A stretch of 64,000 nucleotides of DNA from Chryseobacterium gambrini (lineage in GTDB: Bacteria > Bacteroidota > Bacteroidia > Flavobacteriales > Weeksellaceae): positions 22,921 through 86,920 of the forward strand of contig NZ_FTOV01000015.1 in NCBI RefSeq assembly GCF_900156825.1. The letters are read 5' to 3'. The translations under genes and the position numbers were made by a program. Positions 59,696-64,000 of the stretch are shown here, piece after piece. The stretch's first letter is position 1. Each line of letters starts with the position of its first letter. Below the pieces are notes generated by a model. That model worked only from the letters and a program-made list of their open reading frames with translations, was not told the origin of the DNA and searched no databases.

Positions 59696-61315
59696 ATGAA
59701 AAAACTCAGCATGAGTGTGTTCACTCTGTGCAGCATTCTGGGCGTTTCCGCCCAGGAAGTAGTCTGGCAGAAAGACATCCGGTCTTCTACGCAGGACTTT
59801 CTTTCACAGGTCACCACAACCATCGATCAGCAGTATTTAATTACCGGAAGCAGCATCCATTCTGACAACAGTCAACCAACAACTGGTAACCAAAAGCAGA
59901 ACAACGGCTACGATTTCCATCTGGTAAAACTCAACCAGCAGGGCGAAGAGGTTTGGGAAAAATATTTCTCTGGGAAGAACCACGATTTTTTATCGGCAAC
60001 GGTTAACACTCAGGAAGGCGGGTTTCTTCTGGCGGGTTCCAGCTATTCAGGAAAAGGGCTAGATAAAAAGGACGATTCCAAAGGCGGCAGCGATTTTTGG
60101 CTGATCAGAATCAACGAATTTGGCGATGAATTATGGCAGAAAACAATTGGCGGAACTTCGGATGAAGAAGCAAGAGCGGTGATCCAGACAACAGATTTTG
60201 GATTCTTTATTGCGGGTAATGTGCAGAACTCATCAAAAGGCTACGGTTCCAAAGATGTTTTGGTAGTAAGACTGGATAAAAGCGGGAAGGAATTATCCCA
60301 ATTAGTTTTAGGCGGAAAAGGTCTTGATGAAGTGGAAAAGATGATTCCCACCAAAGACGGTGGAGCTTTGTTAGGGATCTATTCCAGAAGCGCAGCTTTG
60401 GCAGGAAGCGGGAAGACGGAGGCTGTAAGTAGTAAAACCATCAACTATCAACCAAAAACAAGCAACAATTTTGGTGAAGGCGATTACTGGATCGTGAAAC
60501 TTTCGAAAGAAGGAAAAGTAGAATGGGAAAAGAATTTCGGGGGTAAAGGCGACGATCATGTAAGAACACTTGCGCTGACTTCAACCGGCTACCTGATCAG
60601 TGGGGAATCCAGATCGGAAAGATCGGGAAATAAATCCGTTGGTATTGAAGAGGGTACAGACCTTTGGTTACTCTCCATTGATGAAAGAGGCGAAGAAATT
60701 TGGCAGAAATCCTACAATTTCAAGAACAGGGATGTTCTGATGGGAATGAGCGTCATTGCCGGGAAGCAGGAAGACGGAGGCGGGAAGTCTAAGGGAATTC
60801 TCTTAGGCGGTTACACACAGGCGGAAGGCAGGATTGAAAATGATGATGAGACTTTCTGGATGCTGTATCTTGACCAGAACGGAAATGAGCAGTGGAGAAA
60901 GCACGTGAAAGGAGAATCCCAAAAAAAAGAGGAACGGTTATCTGATATTAAGCTGAACCGTGACGGATCGATTGTACTCGCAGGAACCAGCGCAGAGGAA
61001 CTGGGAAAAGAAAACTGGAAGATCGTGAAGCTGGGGGATAAACAGGTTGACCAGCTGATCGAAAAGCAGGATATTAAGATCTACCCGAACCCGGTAACGG
61101 ATTATGTGTATGTGGAGCTTGGGTTTGATGGTTTGAGAGAAGGAGCGTTTGAAGGTGAAATCGCGGTGTATGACATGGGCGGAAGAAAGCTTGAAACGGT
61201 AAAAACAAAAAACAAGATCACCAAAATCAATACCCAGCCTTTGATTCAGGGGGCGTATCTGGTGGTGGTGAAAACCAATGACAAAACGGCGAATGCCAAA
61301 TTGATTAAAAAATAA
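59696..61315 (+). CDS. T9SS type A sorting-domain protein with propeller-like repeats
   Basis: This 539-residue exported protein has a signal peptide (MSVFTLCSILGVSAQ). It holds about five or six repeats of a GGxxDD/W-L-x-G-x-E-W-Q-K type (for example FWLIRINEFGDELWQKTIGG), as in SBBP/delta-60-like beta-propellers, and then the type IX sorting domain (KIYPNPVTDYVYVELGFDGL through IQGAYLVVVKTNDKTANAKL). It is probably secreted to the surface by the type IX system. Some inter-repeat loops are Ser/Lys/Asn-rich and coincide with repeat-like DNA (60401-60469 and 60760-60790). The RHS-type gene starts 5 nt after its stop, so the two are probably coupled. Confidence 0.9.
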   Translation: MKKLSMSVFTLCSILGVSAQEVVWQKDIRSSTQDFLSQVTTTIDQQYLITGSSIHSDNSQPTTGNQKQNNGYDFHLVKLNQQGEEVWEKYFSGKNHDFLSATVNTQEGGFLLAGSSYSGKGLDKKDDSKGGSDFWLIRINEFGDELWQKTIGGTSDEEARAVIQTTDFGFFIAGNVQNSSKGYGSKDVLVVRLDKSGKELSQLVLGGKGLDEVEKMIPTKDGGALLGIYSRSAALAGSGKTEAVSSKTINYQPKTSNNFGEGDYWIVKLSKEGKVEWEKNFGGKGDDHVRTLALTSTGYLISGESRSERSGNKSVGIEEGTDLWLLSIDERGEEIWQKSYNFKNRDVLMGMSVIAGKQEDGGGKSKGILLGGYTQAEGRIENDDETFWMLYLDQNGNEQWRKHVKGESQKKEERLSDIKLNRDGSIVLAGTSAEELGKENWKIVKLGDKQVDQLIEKQDIKIYPNPVTDYVYVELGFDGLREGAFEGEIAVYDMGGRKLETVKTKNKITKINTQPLIQGAYLVVVKTNDKTANAKLIKK

Positions 61316-61320
61316 GACAA

Positions 61321-64000
61321 ATGAGAAAAATAAATAAAATATTTTTATGGATTTGGATTTGTTCCTCAATTTTTGGAATAAATATGTTTGCACAGAATCC
61401 TAATATAACCAAAATAGATAATCAATATGTGCCTAAAATTTTCGGAAGTTCTCCTCAAGCAATGGCAATGGCAAAAGTGTCAGAAATACCAATAGATATA
61501 TCAACAGGTAGAATAAACTACACAATTCCTTTATTTGAAATTAAAGAAGGGACATTAACTATGCCTGTAAATCTTTCTTACAATTATTCAGGATTATTGC
61601 TGGATGAAACCCCAGGATATGCTGGAGTAGGTTGGACATTTAATATTGGTGGGCAAATCTTGCATAACATAAAAGCACTTAATGATGAGCACTATCAGAC
61701 AGATAAATCAAAAATTGATGATTTTGTAAATCATAGAGCACCTTATGATACAGGGTATGATGTAATGCTTTCTAGCCCAAACTACTTAATTCTGATGGGA
61801 TTGCTCAATGGTACAATTGATGGAGAGACAGATAAATACACTATGAATATTGGGAATATAAATGCCAGCTTTTATTTAGATAAAAATAATAATCCCGTAT
61901 TTATTAGGAATGAAAATTATCAGGTTATTGCAATTGAAGGAACTAGTTTTAAAGTAGTAGATGATAAGGGAATTATTTACAAATTCTCGACACTGGCTAC
62001 AGGACATACTTATGCTCCAGAACTTGATTATCCCGATTATGTAGCCTCCTATCTTATTACAGAGATTAGTTTTCCGGACTCTTCAAATAAAATTATATTT
62101 GAATATGGGGATAATACAGGAGAATTATTAGAAGCCAGTGTATCCCAAACAAAAGTACTTGAATCACATAGTTGGACAGGAGTAATTGACACAAACAGAA
62201 ATATAAATAGTTATTCTTCCAATGGGATAAAAACCCCTTTGCTAACTAAAATTACTACCAGCAACTCTACTATAGAAATTAGCTATAATAAGCATCCTAA
62301 TGAAACAGGAGTAGCAATTATTTCCAATATAAAAATTAAGAATACTGCACAAAAAATTACAGATCAGTTTGAATTTGCCTATTCTGACTGGGTTTGGAGG
62401 AGGAGGAATCTTCAGCAAGTAACCCATAATGGGATTTCATTGGCTCAAATGGAATATGACATGGCTTCCAATTACCCATCTCAAACACTTACTCCTATGC
62501 CTACTCCAATAAATACAAATAGTATCGTTCTTAAAAAAGATTTATGGGGATATTATAATAGTGGAGTTCAAGCGGTAACAAACAGTACAGATCCATTTGA
62601 CAGACCCAGCATGAAACCCAATTTTAATGATACAAAAATAGGCTCCCTTACCAAAATCACCTATCCTACTAAAGGATATTCCGTAATAACATACGAACCT
62701 AATATTGTTCGTTTGGAGGGTGAGACTAATTTGCCTTATGAAACTGAAGGGGTATATTACACTGGAGCCGCTTCAACATCAAAAGCCGTAGGAGAAACTG
62801 TTGATAATACCTTTACAATAAACAGATTTCCTGATTCTTCAGTTGAAGTTAAGGTGACATCATTCTTAAATAATGACCCTAATTATCCAGTATCTGATGA
62901 AATCAGAACTGCAGAGACCACCATATATAAAGACGGAGCCCCCACAGTTAATCTTTTTAAAGATAGTAAAACATGGCTTTGGTCAGATCCACAACCCACT
63001 AATACATGGCAGCCATCCCCATTAGTCCGTACCACAACGAAGAGCGTATATTTGTCAAATGGTACGTATCATGTAAAATCATATTCTGACCGTGGGTGCA
63101 CTGCGAAAATTTCGGCTACCATTAAAAATTTCTTACCTGAATATGACCAGCCAATTGGAGGTATTAGAGTAAAACAAACACAAAATTGCGATTTTAATGG
63201 AATATGTACCACAATTAAGTATAATTACACAAGTAATAATAAAAGTACGGGCATATTACTTCAGAATCCTCAATTTTCTTCTGGCCTTTTTTCAAGTTAC
63301 ACTGAAACAGGATCACCAGGGGCAGGAGCAGGTAACAGTGAATCAGGGTCTGGTTTTTCTCCTGTTTATTATTTTGCAAGATACTATAGTTACAATAGTA
63401 TTTATCCTCTATCTCCTTACAGGGGAAGTCCCGTTCTATATCAAAGTGTAAGAAAAGAATTATTAGATAGTAATAATAATTCCAAAGGAAGTACCGTTTC
63501 AGAATACTATCCCCCTGTTGGATTGTTAGATACTCGTTATAATGATAATCTTTCAATTGGAATGTTAAAAAATGAAATAGAATATGCAGCTAATGATAAT
63601 AATTTTCTTAAAAAGACTACTCAAAACAAATCTACCAGAATAAATAATTCTAAAAGTATTGTGTACGGCACTGCAGTAAAGCAGATCTCTGAGTTTAGAC
63701 CGGGTGGACCTGGAATGCCTAAGTATACTTTCAATCAGCCTTATAATAGTAAGCATGAATCTATAAACTATATGCCAACTAAAATAACAGATAGTATGAG
63801 ATTCAATCAAAGTTATATCACTCAAGTTACAAATCTTAATTATAATTCTTCGAACACAGGAAATTTACTTACCAAAAGTATCACTACCTCCGATGGCTCT
63901 GTACAAGAGACAAATTACCAGTACGCCCACGAAAAAAACAACCAGTTATTGATCAGTAAAAACATGATCGGCATTCCATTGGAAACCACCGTTACGCAAA
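61321..64000 (+). CDS. RHS-type large surface protein, N-terminal part, runs off the window
   Basis: The frame is open from ATG 61321 to the window end (at least 893 codons). It starts with a signal peptide (KIFLWIWICSSIFGINMFAQ). The following region, GRINYTIPLFEIKEGTLTMP, LLLDETPGYAGVGWTFNIGG, and later TKITYPTKGYSVITYEPN, resembles the N-terminal non-repeat part of Bacteroidota RHS/YD-repeat proteins; the RHS core would lie beyond the window. Such proteins are large, secreted and often end in a variable toxin domain; none can be seen here. The sequence is more AT-rich than the T9SS gene, which precedes it by 5 nt. Confidence 0.82.
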   Translation, partial: MRKINKIFLWIWICSSIFGINMFAQNPNITKIDNQYVPKIFGSSPQAMAMAKVSEIPIDISTGRINYTIPLFEIKEGTLTMPVNLSYNYSGLLLDETPGYAGVGWTFNIGGQILHNIKALNDEHYQTDKSKIDDFVNHRAPYDTGYDVMLSSPNYLILMGLLNGTIDGETDKYTMNIGNINASFYLDKNNNPVFIRNENYQVIAIEGTSFKVVDDKGIIYKFSTLATGHTYAPELDYPDYVASYLITEISFPDSSNKIIFEYGDNTGELLEASVSQTKVLESHSWTGVIDTNRNINSYSSNGIKTPLLTKITTSNSTIEISYNKHPNETGVAIISNIKIKNTAQKITDQFEFAYSDWVWRRRNLQQVTHNGISLAQMEYDMASNYPSQTLTPMPTPINTNSIVLKKDLWGYYNSGVQAVTNSTDPFDRPSMKPNFNDTKIGSLTKITYPTKGYSVITYEPNIVRLEGETNLPYETEGVYYTGAASTSKAVGETVDNTFTINRFPDSSVEVKVTSFLNNDPNYPVSDEIRTAETTIYKDGAPTVNLFKDSKTWLWSDPQPTNTWQPSPLVRTTTKSVYLSNGTYHVKSYSDRGCTAKISATIKNFLPEYDQPIGGIRVKQTQNCDFNGICTTIKYNYTSNNKSTGILLQNPQFSSGLFSSYTETGSPGAGAGNSESGSGFSPVYYFARYYSYNSIYPLSPYRGSPVLYQSVRKELLDSNNNSKGSTVSEYYPPVGLLDTRYNDNLSIGMLKNEIEYAANDNNFLKKTTQNKSTRINNSKSIVYGTAVKQISEFRPGGPGMPKYTFNQPYNSKHESINYMPTKITDSMRFNQSYITQVTNLNYNSSNTGNLLTKSITTSDGSVQETNYQYAHEKNNQLLISKNMIGIPLETTVTQ

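Overview
The window is an AT-rich, densely coded chromosomal segment from a member of the Bacteroidota, most like Chryseobacterium or a close relative (Weeksellaceae/Flavobacteriia). The indications are start regions that mostly lack Shine-Dalgarno sequences, promoter -7 elements of the TAnnTTTG type, a type IX secretion sorting domain, TonB-dependent receptors, a Bacteroidota-type tyrosine degradation set, and the family content overall. The species cannot be named from the sequence alone. No rRNA, tRNA, CRISPR array, prophage or transposase was seen.

Layout. 1-12 kb: a truncated DUF5916 surface protein, a DUF3108 protein, a ferredoxin-NADP reductase/ferredoxin pair, a prolyl oligopeptidase, a LOG family protein, a RelE/ParE toxin-antitoxin pair, a PepD peptidase, a membrane protein resembling putative abortive-infection proteins, and small housekeeping-type genes. 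12-17 kb: recR followed by a tight four-gene glycosylation operon (membrane GT-C-like protein, GT2, sugar-nucleotide epimerase, CgeB-like glycosyltransferase), then secG. 17-25.6 kb: an active/inactive M16 peptidase pair, a PAS histidine kinase whose partner response regulator is cut by an in-frame TAG, and a PcrA/UvrD helicase. 25.7-35.7 kb: a TonB receptor, several alpha/beta hydrolases, a membrane phospholipase D-like protein, a serine hydrolase, a HipA-like kinase/DUF3037 pair, and a small double-glycine Cys-rich peptide. 35.7-44.6 kb: a flavin reductase, a GxxExxY gene enclosed by nested inverted repeats, and the tyrosine catabolic enzymes HppD, HmgA and FahA with an acyl-CoA transferase-like protein. 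44.7-54.2 kb: a TonB receptor whose promoter is embedded in an 11-bp-arm inverted repeat, a thioredoxin-like protein, a Crp-type regulator with an AhpD-like protein, and a LysR-controlled quinone/oxidative-stress operon. 54.2-64 kb: a RebB-like R-body protein, a lipocalin-like lipoprotein, an envelope operon (Nudix, acyltransferase, lipoprotein, Mpl), a 0.9-kb repeat-rich gap, a T9SS cargo protein, and the N-terminal part of a large RHS-type protein cut by the window end.

The strongest unusual signals are: (i) the GxxExxY gene in a 588-bp structure with two nested pairs of inverted repeats; (ii) the nonsense-interrupted response regulator; (iii) at least four families of intergenic repeats (a ~200-bp family with four copies, a palindromic 26-mer with seven copies, heptanucleotide repeats, and purine-rich GGAAG repeats), two of which appear to have entered the coding sequence of the T9SS protein in frame; (iv) the HipA-like/DUF3037 pair, the lone RebB protein and the double-glycine Cys-rich peptide as candidate conflict or killing functions; and (v) the CxxC-plug TonB receptor with its promoter palindrome.
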